Source: Tardiphaga sp.
GTDB taxonomy: Bacteria; Pseudomonadota; Alphaproteobacteria; Rhizobiales; Xanthobacteraceae
Reading direction: 5' to 3'
DNA: 52,558 nt
Assembly: GCF_028290785.1 (NCBI RefSeq)
Contig: NZ_JAQGJD010000324.1
Span: forward strand, 1 to 52,558
Made by a program: the position numbers and the translations under genes. Positions 41,662 through 50,460 of the stretch are shown piece after piece (within the stretch, counting starts at the first letter, position 1; each line of letters begins with the position of its first letter). The notes below the pieces were generated by a model. The model was not told the DNA's origin, made no database searches, and was given only the letters and a program-made list of their open reading frames with translations.

Positions 41662-41936
41662 AGCAAACCTCCCCAGAATGGTTGTTCGACTTTTTTGCAG
41701 AGCCTAGAACGCGGCGTGCTGCTGAGAACAGCGTTTTCGCGCAGCCCAGCAAAATCATTGAGGCTCACATCGGGACATTTGTCCGCGGCTCGCGTCGAGA
41801 AGAGTTCCTCCGCCTCACGGAGAAACTTCTTTCGCCGCAGAATAGCCGTGGCCGGCTGCTGAAAAGGGGCGGTTTCAGGCAACAGGATTTTCATCAGCAC
41901 GCCCGTTTCAGCGTGAGGGCGAGGGTTAATTTTGGC

Positions 41937-43073
41937 ATGCCCGGCTTTCGGGCCGGGGGCATAGCTGTGGCGTCTGTACTTCAGCTGATTTCGTCGTTGA
42001 CCGTCGGCGGCGCCGAGCGGCTGCTCATCAATTTCGCCGCCAGTTGCTGCGAAAGCCACGGCGTGCCGCAGGTCTTCGTTGTGATCAACGATCAGTGCAA
42101 CGCCGATCTGGCCAGCGAACTCTCCGCCGCCGGCCACCCGACCTACTTCCTGAAACGGCGGCCGGGTGATCGCGACCCGCGCATCGTTTTGACGTTGCTA
42201 CGTATTATCCGCCGGCACGACATTCGCGTGATCCATGCCCACGACAGCGGAGCGAAGCATTTAGCCATGCTCAGCAAACTCTACCGATCGATCAGCGTGG
42301 GCTACACGATCCACAATACCGGCATCGCTACTTCATGGGACCGCGTCAGGCTGCGGCTGCATCGGCGCTTTGTCGATTGGAACATCGCGATCTCTGCGGC
42401 CGTCGAGCGCGAATGTCGCGCGGTCCGGTTGCCGGCGGTGTTCAAGGTCCACAACGGCATTCCGCTCGCGGCATTCGGCGCCGTTGCCCGGCGGCGTGGC
42501 TTCGCCGCGCCACTGCGGCTCGTCAATGTCGCGCGTCTTTACCCGCGGCAGAAGGGACAGGATATCCTGATCAGGGCGGTCGGCCTCTGCCATGCCCGCG
42601 GCCTTGATGTCCGTTGCGATTTCGTCGGCGACCCGCCGGAAGGCGATCAGAAGACGGTACCGGAGCTTGAGAGGCTCGCCGCCACCGAGGGCGTGTCGGA
42701 TCGTATTCGTTTCCTCGGCAGCAGGACCGACGTGCGGGGACCCCTCGGCGAGGCTGACATTTTCGTGCTGCCGTCGCGCTATGAAGGCTTTGGGCTGGTG
42801 CTGCTCGAAGCCATGGCGGTGGGCGTGCCGGTGATTGCCGCCGACGTGGACGGGCCGGCGGAGCTTGTCGTCGATGGCTCGAACGGCATCAAGTTCAAGG
42901 TCGGTTCGGCGCAGGATCTCGCCGACAAGATCGTGGCCCTTGCGGAGCGCCCGGACATAGCGGCGCACATTGCCAGAACGGCGCAGCACTTCGTCGCCGA
43001 ATTCGATATCGCCCACCTGCGTGACCAGTATTTCGCGATTTACGGTCAGATGATGAAAGGCGGCCTAGCTTGA
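41937..43073 (+). CDS. Glycosyltransferase family 4
   Basis: A 378-residue GT-B glycosyltransferase. The N-terminal acceptor domain has 'ISSLTVGGAERLLINFA', typical of GT4; the C-terminal nucleotide-sugar domain has 'LVNVARLYPRQKGQDILIRAV' and the E-x7-E motif in 'PSRYEGFGLVLLEAMAVGVPVIAAD'. It should add a sugar to a polysaccharide or lipid precursor. I start at the ATG after GAGGG; 85 more codons upstream are open but not domain-like. Its 3' end overlaps the convergent LysR gene by 9 bp. Confidence 0.87.
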   Translation: MPGFRAGGIAVASVLQLISSLTVGGAERLLINFAASCCESHGVPQVFVVINDQCNADLASELSAAGHPTYFLKRRPGDRDPRIVLTLLRIIRRHDIRVIHAHDSGAKHLAMLSKLYRSISVGYTIHNTGIATSWDRVRLRLHRRFVDWNIAISAAVERECRAVRLPAVFKVHNGIPLAAFGAVARRRGFAAPLRLVNVARLYPRQKGQDILIRAVGLCHARGLDVRCDFVGDPPEGDQKTVPELERLAATEGVSDRIRFLGSRTDVRGPLGEADIFVLPSRYEGFGLVLLEAMAVGVPVIAADVDGPAELVVDGSNGIKFKVGSAQDLADKIVALAERPDIAAHIARTAQHFVAEFDIAHLRDQYFAIYGQMMKGGLA

Positions 43074-44000
43074 TGGTCGCTGGTCGCCCTTGCCGTGCCT
43101 GGCCACCGTCGCAAGCTTCCTCGCCAGAAATTCCAGTAGTACCTCGACGCGCGCCGGGCGTGGACCGCCCGGCGGTGTGACGAGATAGACGCCGCTCTGG
43201 GATTGCGACCAGTCGGCAAGCACGGCCTCGAGCTGGCCGCTCGCCAGGGCCTCGCCGACGATGAAGTCCGGCAGGTCGCCGATCCCCAATCCGGCGATCA
43301 AGGCCGGCAGTAGCGCCTCGCCGTTGTTGACGCGCAGCGGTCCGGCAGGGCGCACGCTGGCCTGCTCGCCGGCGGCATTGGTGAAGTGCCAGACGCCGGG
43401 CGTCGATAAATAGGTGTAGCCAAAGCATTTATGGTCGGCGAGATGCATCGGATGCGTCGGCCGGCCGTATCTGGCGAAGTAGGACGGCGCCGCGACCACG
43501 AAGCGTCGCACCGGGCAAAGCCGCCGCGCGATCAGCGAGGAGTCCGGCAATGAGGCGATGCGGATCGCGGCGTCGAAGCCTTCGCCAATCAGATCGACGG
43601 TGGCGTCGCTGAGGTTGAGGTCGATGGAGACCTCGGGGTAGGCCGCGAGAAATTCCGGCAGCAGCGGCGCCAGCGTGTTGGTGCCGTAGGTCATCGGCAC
43701 CGCCAGCCGCACCAGCCCGCGCGGGGTCGCCGATTGCGCCAGCGCCTCGTTCTCCGCGAGTTCACCATCGGCCAGCAGCTGCGCCGCGCGCACCGCCAGC
43801 GTGCGGCCGGCGTCGGTCAGCGCGATGCGCCGCGAGGTGCGGTTGAACAGCCGGGCGCCGAGCCGCTCCTCGAGGCGGCTCACCGCCTTGGAGACGGTGG
43901 CGGTGGACAGCCCCAGCTCGGCAGCCGTCGCCGCGAAAGAGCGCAGCTCCACTACCTTGGCGAAGATCGCCAGCGCCTCGAAGTCGGGGAGTTTCGACAT
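43065..44000 (-). CDS. LysR-family transcriptional regulator
   Basis: A 311-residue regulator. The N-terminal winged helix is 'FAATAAELGLSTATVSKAVSRLEERLGARLFNRTSRRIALTDAG'; the rest is the effector-binding domain ('LVRLAVPMTYG', 'DAAIRIASLPDSSLIARRL'). It belongs to the CrgA / DsdC-like subgroup that also includes regulators of pirin-quinone-reductase genes. It is divergent from pirin with a shared 93-bp region holding a T-N11-A site. The ATG is preferred to a TTG one codon upstream. Confidence 0.9.
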   Translation of the reverse strand: MSKLPDFEALAIFAKVVELRSFAATAAELGLSTATVSKAVSRLEERLGARLFNRTSRRIALTDAGRTLAVRAAQLLADGELAENEALAQSATPRGLVRLAVPMTYGTNTLAPLLPEFLAAYPEVSIDLNLSDATVDLIGEGFDAAIRIASLPDSSLIARRLCPVRRFVVAAPSYFARYGRPTHPMHLADHKCFGYTYLSTPGVWHFTNAAGEQASVRPAGPLRVNNGEALLPALIAGLGIGDLPDFIVGEALASGQLEAVLADWSQSQSGVYLVTPPGGPRPARVEVLLEFLARKLATVARHGKGDQRPSS

Positions 44001-44014
44001 CAAAATCCTAAACG

Positions 44015-44029
44015 ATGAGTTTCAATCAT
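44015..44029. promoter_or_regulatory. LysR-type T-N11-A box
   Basis: ATGA-gtttcaa-TCAT, an interrupted palindrome with the T-N11-A spacing, lies in the divergent region between the LysR gene and pirin, close to the LysR start. It is where such a regulator normally controls itself and its neighbour. Short, so some chance of coincidence. Confidence 0.45.
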
Positions 44030-44093
44030 TTCTATTTATGAAGCATAGAGGAGGGCCTATCTCCGATGCAACAGCAACCCCGGAGATTTCGTC

Positions 44094-44792
44094 ATGATCG
44101 AACTTCGACCCTTCAGCAAACTCGGCGGCGGTGACCACGGCTGGCTCAGGGCCAAGCACCACTTCTCGTTCGGCGACCACTATGACCCCGACAATATGGG
44201 TCTGGGTAGCCTGCGGGTGTGGAACGACGACGAGATTCAGCCCAACACCGGCTTCCCGGCGCATCCGCATAAGGACATGGAAATCATCACCTATGTCCGC
44301 GAAGGCGCCATCACCCATCAGGACAGCCTGGGCAACAAGGGCCGCACCGAGGCCGGCGACGTCCAGGTGATGAGCGCGGGCTCCGGCATCCGGCACTCCG
44401 AGTACAATCTGGAGCCCTCCACCACCAAGATCTTCCAGATCTGGCTGCAGCCGACGCAGGCCGGCGGCCAGCCGTGCTGGGGTGCCAAGCCGTTTCCGAA
44501 GTCGGACCGCTCCGGCAGTCTCGTCACCATCGCCAGCGGCTTTCCGGCCGATACCGAGGCGCTGCCGATCCGTGCCGACGCCCGGGTGCTCGCGACCTCG
44601 CTGAAATCTGGCGAGAGCGCGCAGTACGCCTTGGGCGCGACGCGCAACGGCTACCTGGTGCCCGCGGTGGGGGCCATCGAGATCAACGGCATCCGCGTCA
44701 ACGCCCGCGACGGCGTCGCGATCCGCAACGAGGCCAGCTTCACCATCACCGCGCTGGAAGATTCCGAACTGGTGCTGGTCGACGCGGCCTGA
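44094..44792 (+). CDS. Pirin-family protein
   Basis: A 232-residue two-cupin protein. The metal site is complete: H57, H59 ('HPHKDME'), H101 and E103 ('RHSEYN'), as in pirins, which bind iron and in some cases act as quercetin 2,3-dioxygenases. Length matches the YhhW-type bacterial pirins. GGAG precedes the ATG by eight bases. It is followed by wrbA; quinone or flavonoid detoxification would make sense of the pair, which is inference. Confidence 0.92.
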   Translation: MIELRPFSKLGGGDHGWLRAKHHFSFGDHYDPDNMGLGSLRVWNDDEIQPNTGFPAHPHKDMEIITYVREGAITHQDSLGNKGRTEAGDVQVMSAGSGIRHSEYNLEPSTTKIFQIWLQPTQAGGQPCWGAKPFPKSDRSGSLVTIASGFPADTEALPIRADARVLATSLKSGESAQYALGATRNGYLVPAVGAIEINGIRVNARDGVAIRNEASFTITALEDSELVLVDAA

Positions 44793-44808
44793 CCCTCACC
44801 TCTCGTTC

Positions 44809-44837
44809 GTCATGGCTGGGACAAGCCCGGCCATGAC
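44809..44837. repeat. Palindromic hairpin between pirin and wrbA (family F)
   Basis: GTCATGGCTGGG and CCCGGCCATGAC pair with one internal mismatch around ACAAG. A strong hairpin without a T tract. It may reduce read-through from pirin into wrbA or protect the upstream RNA. Confidence 0.6.
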
Positions 44838-44882
44838 AGCGTTTCAACTATCTGACCATCACTACCCAACAGGAGACTGACC

Positions 44883-45482
44883 ATGACCAAAGTTCTCGTC
44901 CTCTATTATTCCGCCTACGGCCATATCGAGGCCATGGCGAACGCCGTTGCCGAAGGCGCGCGCGAGGCCGGCGCCACCGTCGATATCAAGCGCGTGCCCG
45001 AGCTGGTGCCCGCCGACGTCGCCAAGGCTTCGTACTACAAGATCGACCAGGCCGCGCCGATCGCGACCATCGACGATCTCGCCAATTACGACGCCATCAT
45101 CGTCGGCACCGGCACCCGCTTCGGTCGCATGGCCTCGCAGATGGCCAACTTCCTCGACCAGGCCGGCGGCCTGTGGGCGAAGGGCGCACTGCACGGCAAG
45201 GTCGGCGGCGCGTTCACCTCGACGGCGACCCAGCACGGGGGCCAGGAGACTACGCTGTTCTCCATCATCACCAACCTGCTGCACTTCGGCATGACGGTGG
45301 TCGGCCTCAACTACGGCTTCCAGGGCCAGATGAAGCTCGATGAAGTCACCGGCGGCTCGCCCTATGGCGCCACCACCATCACCGGCGGCGACGGCAGCCG
45401 CCAGCCCAGCGCGAACGAGCTCGCCGGCGCCCGCTACCAGGGCAAGGTAATCGCCGAGACCGCCAAGAAGCTGCATGGCTGA
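44883..45482 (+). CDS. wrbA: NAD(P)H:quinone oxidoreductase WrbA
   Basis: A 199-residue flavodoxin-like enzyme that reduces quinones by two electrons and so avoids semiquinone radicals. FMN-site motifs: '[15 protein letters not shown]', '[19 protein letters not shown]' and '[14 protein letters not shown]', which are the WrbA signatures. Length is typical. GGAG lies nine bases before the ATG. It follows pirin and shares its LysR control at least in part. Confidence 0.95.
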   Translation: MTKVLVLYYSAYGHIEAMANAVAEGAREAGATVDIKRVPELVPADVAKASYYKIDQAAPIATIDDLANYDAIIVGTGTRFGRMASQMANFLDQAGGLWAKGALHGKVGGAFTSTATQHGGQETTLFSIITNLLHFGMTVVGLNYGFQGQMKLDEVTGGSPYGATTITGGDGSRQPSANELAGARYQGKVIAETAKKLHG

Positions 45483-45551
45483 TACGACCGGGGCGGCGTT
45501 CTCGCAGGAGATCGCCGCCCTATTTAAGGTGGCGAGTTGAGGATTCCAACG

Positions 45552-45683
45552 ATGCTCGACATCTATTTCATCTATCAGCTGGCGCGCCGGCCGATCCACG
45601 CGATAGCCCGGCGCTGGATGTGCCGCGGCCTGCATCGCGTTACCCGGGGCGAATACCGCTGCCCGGAATGCGGCCGCTCATAA
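45552..45683 (+). CDS. Tiny protein with C-terminal zinc-knuckle half (43 residues)
   Basis: An intact frame, beginning 'MLDIYFIYQLARRPIHAIAR' and ending 'YRCPECGRS'. It has a short hydrophobic N-terminus and a CxxC near the C-terminus. GAGG lies ten bases upstream. Too short for a confident family; it may be a subunit-like peptide or a spurious frame. It sits between wrbA and DUF2478, 70 bp after the wrbA stop. Confidence 0.45.
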   Translation: MLDIYFIYQLARRPIHAIARRWMCRGLHRVTRGEYRCPECGRS

Positions 45684-45729
45684 TCCGGCGATTTGATTTT
45701 CCGGTGCCGGCGCAGCATGGTCTGGCGCC

Positions 45730-46263
45730 ATGTCCGATGCTTTTCCCCATCTTGCTGCGCTGGTCTATGACGACAGTCAGGATCCCGACGCGCTGCTGCG
45801 CGCATTCGCGGCGGAGTTGAACGGCTGCGGACGGCGCGCCGTCGGGATGGTGCAACTGGGCCAGTCCGGCGGAGCCGCGCCGCAGCTCTCCGCGCTGCTG
45901 GTCCATAGCGGCCATACCATGCGGCTGTTCCAGGATCTCGGCCCCGGTGCCACCGGCTGCAAACTCGACCTCGGACAGTTGCTTGCCGCCGGCACACAGG
46001 TGGCCGACGCGATCGACGCAGGCGCCGACCTCGTCATTATCAATCGCTTCGGCCGTCAGGAGCGCGACGGCAAGGGGCTGTCCTATCTGGTCGAGCGCGC
46101 CCTCAGCGCCGGGATTCCCGTTGTCATCGCGGTGCCCGTCGCGCGGCTCGACGACTGGATGGCGTTCTCGGGCGGCATGGCCACGCGCCTGGCCTGCGAT
46201 CGGGCAGCGCTCGAGGCGTGGTGGACGGCGGCGTCCCAGGCGCGCCCGGCTGAAGTCGCCTAG
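45730..46263 (+). CDS. DUF2478 (NTPase-like) protein
   Basis: A 177-residue protein matching DUF2478: 'LAALVYDDSQDPDALLRAFAAEL' at the N-terminus, 'CKLDLGQLL' and 'DLVIINRFGRQERDGKGL' in the middle, 'PVVIAVPVARLDDWMAFSGG' later. The family is P-loop-like and usually lies next to molybdate transport or molybdoenzyme genes; none is seen here. Function unknown. Confidence 0.8.
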   Translation: MSDAFPHLAALVYDDSQDPDALLRAFAAELNGCGRRAVGMVQLGQSGGAAPQLSALLVHSGHTMRLFQDLGPGATGCKLDLGQLLAAGTQVADAIDAGADLVIINRFGRQERDGKGLSYLVERALSAGIPVVIAVPVARLDDWMAFSGGMATRLACDRAALEAWWTAASQARPAEVA

Positions 46264-46337
46264 ACACCCTCGACTTAAGTCCATGTACGGTTGCATCGTG
46301 CGCGCTTGCCGCTGTCGCGCGGCGGTGCTAGATGTCG

Positions 46338-46353
46338 GGTCATCGTACAACTT
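46338..46353 (+). promoter_or_regulatory. Putative GntR site upstream of the TRAP genes
   Basis: The 16 bases GGTCATCGTACAACTT are identical to those at 50448-50463 over the start of the FadR-type GntR gene. There they form the right part of a perfect inverted repeat; here the left half is degenerate (aTGTcgG). It lies about 140 bp upstream of the DctP start, fitting control of the TRAP genes by that GntR protein. Confidence 0.6.
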
Positions 46354-46419
46354 CATGATGCCCCCGAACGACGAAGCGAATAGACGACGCGCCCGGGTGC
46401 TCCTACACTAGCTGCAATC

Positions 46420-46436
46420 TTGCCCGCAACGGGCAA
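46420..46436 (+). promoter_or_regulatory. Hairpin in the DctP leader
   Basis: TTGCCCG-caa-CGGGCAA is a perfect 7-bp stem about 55 bp before the DctP start, followed by an A-rich stretch and a direct repeat of AAAACCGG. It could stabilise the leader or terminate the opposite strand. Confidence 0.35.
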
Positions 46437-46491
46437 ACAAAAAACCGGCCAAAGTGCCGAAAACCGGAAATTCACAGGGAGGATTTCGTCC

Positions 46492-47496
46492 ATGAGAAGA
46501 AGAGATGTCGTCAAGGGCGGCCTCGCCGCGCTCGCGGTCGGCGCCACCGGCCTCGGTCGCCTGACCCCCGCATTCGCCCAGAGCAAGATGGTGCTGAAGG
46601 CGTCCGACGTGCACCCCCTTGGCTATCCCACGGTCGAATCCGTGATCAAGATGGGTAAGAAGCTGGAGGCCGCTACCAACGGTCGCCTCTCGATCCAGAT
46701 GTTCCCCTCGATGCAGCTCGGCGGCGAGAAGGAAATGATCGAGCAGGCCCAGGTCGGCGCGCTGCAGATCGCCCGCATCTCGGTCGGCGCGGTGGGTCCG
46801 GTCGTCGATGAAGTCAACGTCTTCAACATGCCGTTCGTGTTCCGCGACGCCAAGCACATGGAAGCGGTGCTGGACGGCGATATCGGTACTGAGCTGCTGA
46901 ACAAGATCACCGCCAACGAGAAGACCGGCCTGGTCGCGCTGGCCTGGATGAATGCCGGCTCGCGCAACATCTACAACAGCAAGCGGCCGATCAAGTCGAT
47001 GGCCGATCTCAAGGGTCTCAAGATCCGGATGATCGGCAATCCGCTGTTCATCGACACCATGAACGCGCTCGGCGGCAACGGCGTCGCGATGGGTTTCGAC
47101 CAAGTCTACAGCGCGATGCAGACCGGCGTCGTCGATGGTGCCGAAAACAACCTGCCGACCTTTATCGCGCAAAACCATTATCAGGTCGCAAAATACTTCT
47201 CGATGACCGAGCACTTGATCATTCCGGAGCTGCTGGTGTTCTCGAAAGCGTCCTGGGACAAGCTGTCGAAGGACGATCAGGCGCTGGTCAAGAAGGTCGG
47301 TCGCGAGGCGCAGGCCGAACAGCGCGTGCTGTGGTACGAGGCCGAGAAAACCTCTCTCGCCAAGATGAGGGAAGTCGGTACCGAAATCGTCACGGAGATC
47401 GACAAGAAGCCGTTCCAGGAAGCGGTCAAGCCGGTCTGGGAGAAGTACGGCTCCAAATACGCCGAAATGACCAAGCGCATTACCGCGGTCAGCTAA
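46492..47496 (+). CDS. TRAP transporter substrate-binding protein (DctP-type)
   Basis: A 334-residue periplasmic protein with a twin-arginine-like signal ('MRRRDVVKGG', cleaved near 'AFAQ') and the DctP fold: 'HPLGYPTVESVIKMGKKLEAATNGRLSIQMFP', 'EVNVFNMPFVFRD', 'GLKIRMIGNPLFIDTMNALGG'. The Arg in 'KIRMI' is the carboxylate-binding residue of this family, so the ligand is probably an organic acid; sugar acids are possible. GGAGG lies eight bases upstream. First gene of dctPQM, probably repressed by the GntR protein downstream. Confidence 0.93.
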   Translation: MRRRDVVKGGLAALAVGATGLGRLTPAFAQSKMVLKASDVHPLGYPTVESVIKMGKKLEAATNGRLSIQMFPSMQLGGEKEMIEQAQVGALQIARISVGAVGPVVDEVNVFNMPFVFRDAKHMEAVLDGDIGTELLNKITANEKTGLVALAWMNAGSRNIYNSKRPIKSMADLKGLKIRMIGNPLFIDTMNALGGNGVAMGFDQVYSAMQTGVVDGAENNLPTFIAQNHYQVAKYFSMTEHLIIPELLVFSKASWDKLSKDDQALVKKVGREAQAEQRVLWYEAEKTSLAKMREVGTEIVTEIDKKPFQEAVKPVWEKYGSKYAEMTKRITAVS

Positions 47497-47504
47497 CACG
47501 TCCT

Positions 47505-47546
47505 CATTCCGGGCTGCGCTCCACCTTTGGGGAGCAGTCCGGAATG
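47505..47546. repeat. Short palindrome between dctP and dctQ (family G)
   Basis: CATTCCGG and CCGGAATG are perfect 8-bp arms, with GCTGCGCTCC / GGAGCAG inside them. It is a short relative of family A (which also begins CATTCCGG) and fills part of the 150-bp gap between the first two TRAP genes. It could favour dctP over dctQM by limiting read-through, as binding proteins are needed in excess. Confidence 0.6.
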
Positions 47547-47645
47547 TATTTTCCCAGTGGGATACATTCTTTGGTTTGCGCGCGCGACGCTCGCGCCGGA
47601 CGATATCGTCTCTCACGTCACTGAAATTTCACAGCCAAGGTCAGT

Positions 47646-48194
47646 ATGTCCCAAGTCAGTTCCGAGATGGCGATGCCAGATCAACCCGCCGGCTTGTTCC
47701 GGCGTGCGATGAATACGGTCTACTGGACCGGAGCGGTGTTTTCCTGCGTGGCACTGGTGGTGATTTCGGCGATCATCCCGTGGGCCGTCTACACCCGCTA
47801 CATTCTGAACAGCGCGGCATCGTGGCCCGAGCCGCTGGCCGTGCTACTGACCATCGCCGTCACCTTCATCGGCGCTGCCAACTGCTACCGGCAGCGCATT
47901 CACATGAACATGACGGTGGGCACCAACCTGTTGCCGCCGCGCTTTCGCGTTCATGCCGCCTTCATCAGCGAATTGCTGATGGGCGTCATTGCCCTGTTCA
48001 TGGTGATCTGGGGCCTGAAGCTGGTCAACGCGACATGGGGCAATTCGGTCGATGAGTTTCCCTTTTTGTCGGTCGGCATCACCTATCTGCCGATCCCCGT
48101 CAGCGGCGCCATGATGTTGCTGTTCGTGCTTGAGCGACTGACCATCGGGCCGCCGCCGCAGGACGGCAGCGACGCCCATATCCCGCTCGATTAA
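47646..48194 (+). CDS. TRAP transporter small permease (DctQ-type)
   Basis: A 182-residue inner-membrane protein with four membrane segments (about 28-48, 62-80, 105-125, 146-165). Family marks are 'RYILNSAASWPEPLAVLL' and 'GAANCYRQRIHMNM'. It is the small subunit that docks to DctM. AAGG lies six bases before the ATG. Second gene of the TRAP operon. Confidence 0.88.
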   Translation: MSQVSSEMAMPDQPAGLFRRAMNTVYWTGAVFSCVALVVISAIIPWAVYTRYILNSAASWPEPLAVLLTIAVTFIGAANCYRQRIHMNMTVGTNLLPPRFRVHAAFISELLMGVIALFMVIWGLKLVNATWGNSVDEFPFLSVGITYLPIPVSGAMMLLFVLERLTIGPPPQDGSDAHIPLD

Positions 48195-48221
48195 ACATCA
48201 TACCAGATAGAAAAGACTGAC

Positions 48222-49514
48222 ATGGACATCGCGGTTCTGCTTCTCAGCATGTGTCTGTTCTTCGCCGTCGGCATGCCGATCGCGTTCGCGCTCGCGCTCG
48301 CCGCGCTGGTCGGCGCGCTGTGGATCGATCTTCCAGTCGCCGCGGTTATGCAGCAGCTCTCCAGCGGCGTCGGCAAGGTGTCGATGCTGACGGTGCCGTT
48401 CTTCGTGCTCGCCGGCGCCATCATGGCGGAAGGCGGCATGGCGAAGCGGCTTGTCGATTTCGCCGCCGTCGTGGTCGGCTTCACGCGGATTCGCGGCGGC
48501 CTGTCACAGGTCAACATTCTCGCCACCACGATCATGTCAGGCATTTCCGGATCCTCGGTCGCCGATACGTCGGCGATCGGCTCGGTGATGATCCCGCAGA
48601 TGGCGGCGCAGGGCTATCCGCGCGTGTTCGCCACCAACGTCACCATCTCGGCGTCGGTGCAGGCGATCCTGGTGCCACCGAGCCACAACGCGGTGATCTA
48701 TTCGCTGGCCACCGGCGGCGTGGTCTCGATTACCAGCCTGTTCCTCGCCGGCATCGTGCCGGGCCTGCTGCTCGGCTTCTCGATCATGCTGCTGTGCCTG
48801 TATTTCGCCTATCGCGACGGCCACCCGAAGGGTGAGCCGGTGCCGATCAAGCAGGCGGTAAAAATGCTCGGCGACGCCACTTGGGGCATCGTCACGCTAG
48901 TCATCGTGCTCGGCGGTATCCTCACCGGCGTGTTCACGCCGATCGAGGCCGGAGCGGTCGCCTGCGTCTGGGCCTTCTTCGTGACCATGTTCATCTACCG
49001 CGACTACAAGTGGTCGGAATTGCCGATGCTGACCTATCGCACCCTGCAGACGGTGGCGATGGTGCTGACACTGGTCGCCACCGCGTCCTGTTTCGGCTAT
49101 GTCGCCGCGATCATGCAGATGCCGGCGCATATGACGGAATTCTTTGTCGCGATCTCCGGCAACAAATACGTGCTGCTGATGTGGCTCAACATCATGCTGC
49201 TGGTGCTCGGTACCGCGCTCGATCTGGCGCCGCTGCTGCTGATCTGCACGCCGATCCTGCTGCCGGTGGTGAAGAATTTCGGCATCGACCCCGTGCATTT
49301 CGGCATCGTCATGCTGCTCAACCTCGGCATCGGCCTGTTGACGCCGCCGGTCGGCACCACGTTGTTCGTCGGCTGCGCGATCGGCAAGGTCTCGGTGGAC
49401 GAGGTGATGAAGGGCATCTGGCCGTTCTACTACGTGATGTTCGCGGTCCTGATGCTGGTGACCTACGTGCCGTGGTTCTCGATGGCGCTGCCGCACGCGT
49501 TCGGGTTCAGGTGA
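48222..49514 (+). CDS. TRAP transporter large permease (DctM-type)
   Basis: A 430-residue protein with about twelve membrane segments, the sodium-coupled transport subunit. 'VPFFVLAGAIMAEGGMAKRLVDFA', 'SGISGSSVADTSAIGSVMIP' and 'GLLTPPVGTTLFVG' are DctM hallmarks. Third gene of dctPQM, followed by a hairpin. Length is typical. Confidence 0.95.
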   Translation: MDIAVLLLSMCLFFAVGMPIAFALALAALVGALWIDLPVAAVMQQLSSGVGKVSMLTVPFFVLAGAIMAEGGMAKRLVDFAAVVVGFTRIRGGLSQVNILATTIMSGISGSSVADTSAIGSVMIPQMAAQGYPRVFATNVTISASVQAILVPPSHNAVIYSLATGGVVSITSLFLAGIVPGLLLGFSIMLLCLYFAYRDGHPKGEPVPIKQAVKMLGDATWGIVTLVIVLGGILTGVFTPIEAGAVACVWAFFVTMFIYRDYKWSELPMLTYRTLQTVAMVLTLVATASCFGYVAAIMQMPAHMTEFFVAISGNKYVLLMWLNIMLLVLGTALDLAPLLLICTPILLPVVKNFGIDPVHFGIVMLLNLGIGLLTPPVGTTLFVGCAIGKVSVDEVMKGIWPFYYVMFAVLMLVTYVPWFSMALPHAFGFR

Positions 49515-49525
49515 GTGCAGTTGTT

Positions 49526-49545
49526 GTCCCCGCGAAGGCGGGGAC
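49526..49545 (+). terminator. Hairpin after dctM
   Basis: GTCCCCGC-gaag-GCGGGGAC is a perfect 8-bp stem with a GAAG tetraloop, 12 bp after the dctM stop. No T run follows. A second inverted repeat, TCCCGGA / TCCGGGA at 49618-49654, lies before the convergent GntR gene. Together they fill the gap between the genes. Confidence 0.5.
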
Positions 49546-49673
49546 TCACACGCTGAAGATTTGAGTAACGCTACGATCGCGGCTCGGCCGTTTCGCTAAA
49601 CCTGCACGGCGTATGGATCCCGGATAGGCGTTCGCTTCGCTCACTTGTCCGGGACGACAGCGAAGAGGCCCGC

Positions 49674-50453
49674 CTAAACTTCCAACGCCAACTGCCGATA
49701 CCGTTCCTTGCCGTTCAACAAATGCCGCCGCATGGCGTCGCGGGCCTTGCGCGGCGAGCGCGCGGTGATCGCATCGACGATCACCTGGTGTTCGCGCTCG
49801 ACGCTTTCGAGATAGCGCGTCTGCAACTCGGCGTTACCCTCGAAGGTACGGATGCTCTGGCGCGGGATGATCAGCCCGCCGAGAAATTCCAGGAAGCCGA
49901 CGAAGCGCGAGTTCTGCGTGGCGATGGCGATCGCGAAATGAAAGTCGAAATCCTCCTTCACCGCGCGGTCGCCATTGGCGATGGCGCGGCTGAAAGTCGC
50001 CGCCGCCCGGGCGATGGTCTTGAGCTGGGTCGCGGTGGCACGCTCGGAGGCAAACGCGGCGGCCTCGATCTCGACAGCGGTGCGCAGTTCAAGAATCTCG
50101 ATCACGCTGCCGAGCGAACCCAGCCCGTCGGGATCGATGGCATAAGGTTGCTGGGTAGGATCCGAATTGACGAATGCGCCGGCGCCCTGCCGGGTCATCA
50201 CCAGGCCACGCGCGCGCAGCGCCGAGATCGCCTCGCGTACGACGGTGCGGCTGACGCCCATCGCCGCCATCATCGCCTGTTCGGTCGGCAGCCGCGCGCC
50301 GGCGGGGAGTTGCCCCTCCGTAATCTGGGCGGCGATGCGCTCGACCACTTCCTCGGTGCGCCGCCGCACCGGATCGAGCGGCCGCAGCAGCGGCGGGGAC
50401 GATGCAGCGCCTGATTTTTTGCGTGCGGGCTTGGCTTTGTCTTGTACGGTCAT
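49674..50453 (-). CDS. FadR-type GntR transcriptional regulator
   Basis: A 259-residue regulator: N-terminal winged helix ('LPAGARLPTEQAMMAAMGVSRTVVREAISALRARGLV') and a C-terminal FCD helical ligand domain ('FHFAIAIATQN', 'EREHQVIVDAI', 'RRHLLNG'), whose His/Asp set usually binds a metal and an organic acid. It is convergent with the TRAP operon. A perfect inverted repeat covers its own start codon and shares 16 bp with the TRAP upstream region, so it probably represses both until the transported acid is present. Confidence 0.92.
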   Translation of the reverse strand: MTVQDKAKPARKKSGAASSPPLLRPLDPVRRRTEEVVERIAAQITEGQLPAGARLPTEQAMMAAMGVSRTVVREAISALRARGLVMTRQGAGAFVNSDPTQQPYAIDPDGLGSLGSVIEILELRTAVEIEAAAFASERATATQLKTIARAAATFSRAIANGDRAVKEDFDFHFAIAIATQNSRFVGFLEFLGGLIIPRQSIRTFEGNAELQTRYLESVEREHQVIVDAITARSPRKARDAMRRHLLNGKERYRQLALEV

Positions 50454-50460
50454 CGTACAA
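50442..50460 (-). promoter_or_regulatory. GntR operator over the regulator's own start codon
   Basis: TTGTACG (50442-50448) and CGTACAA (50454-50460) are perfect 7-bp arms with a 5-base spacer that contains the ATG. This TNGT..ACNA form is what FadR-subfamily proteins bind. Its right part recurs before dctP. Confidence 0.7.

Noticed and set aside
41682..41936. Upstream extension of the GT4 gene by 85 codons
   Set aside because: The residues are not glycosyltransferase-like, and the ATG at 41937 has a GAGGG before it.
41931..41950. Possible sigma-54 promoter (TTGGCATG...)
   Set aside because: The -12 element lacks TTGC and it overlaps the glycosyltransferase start codon.
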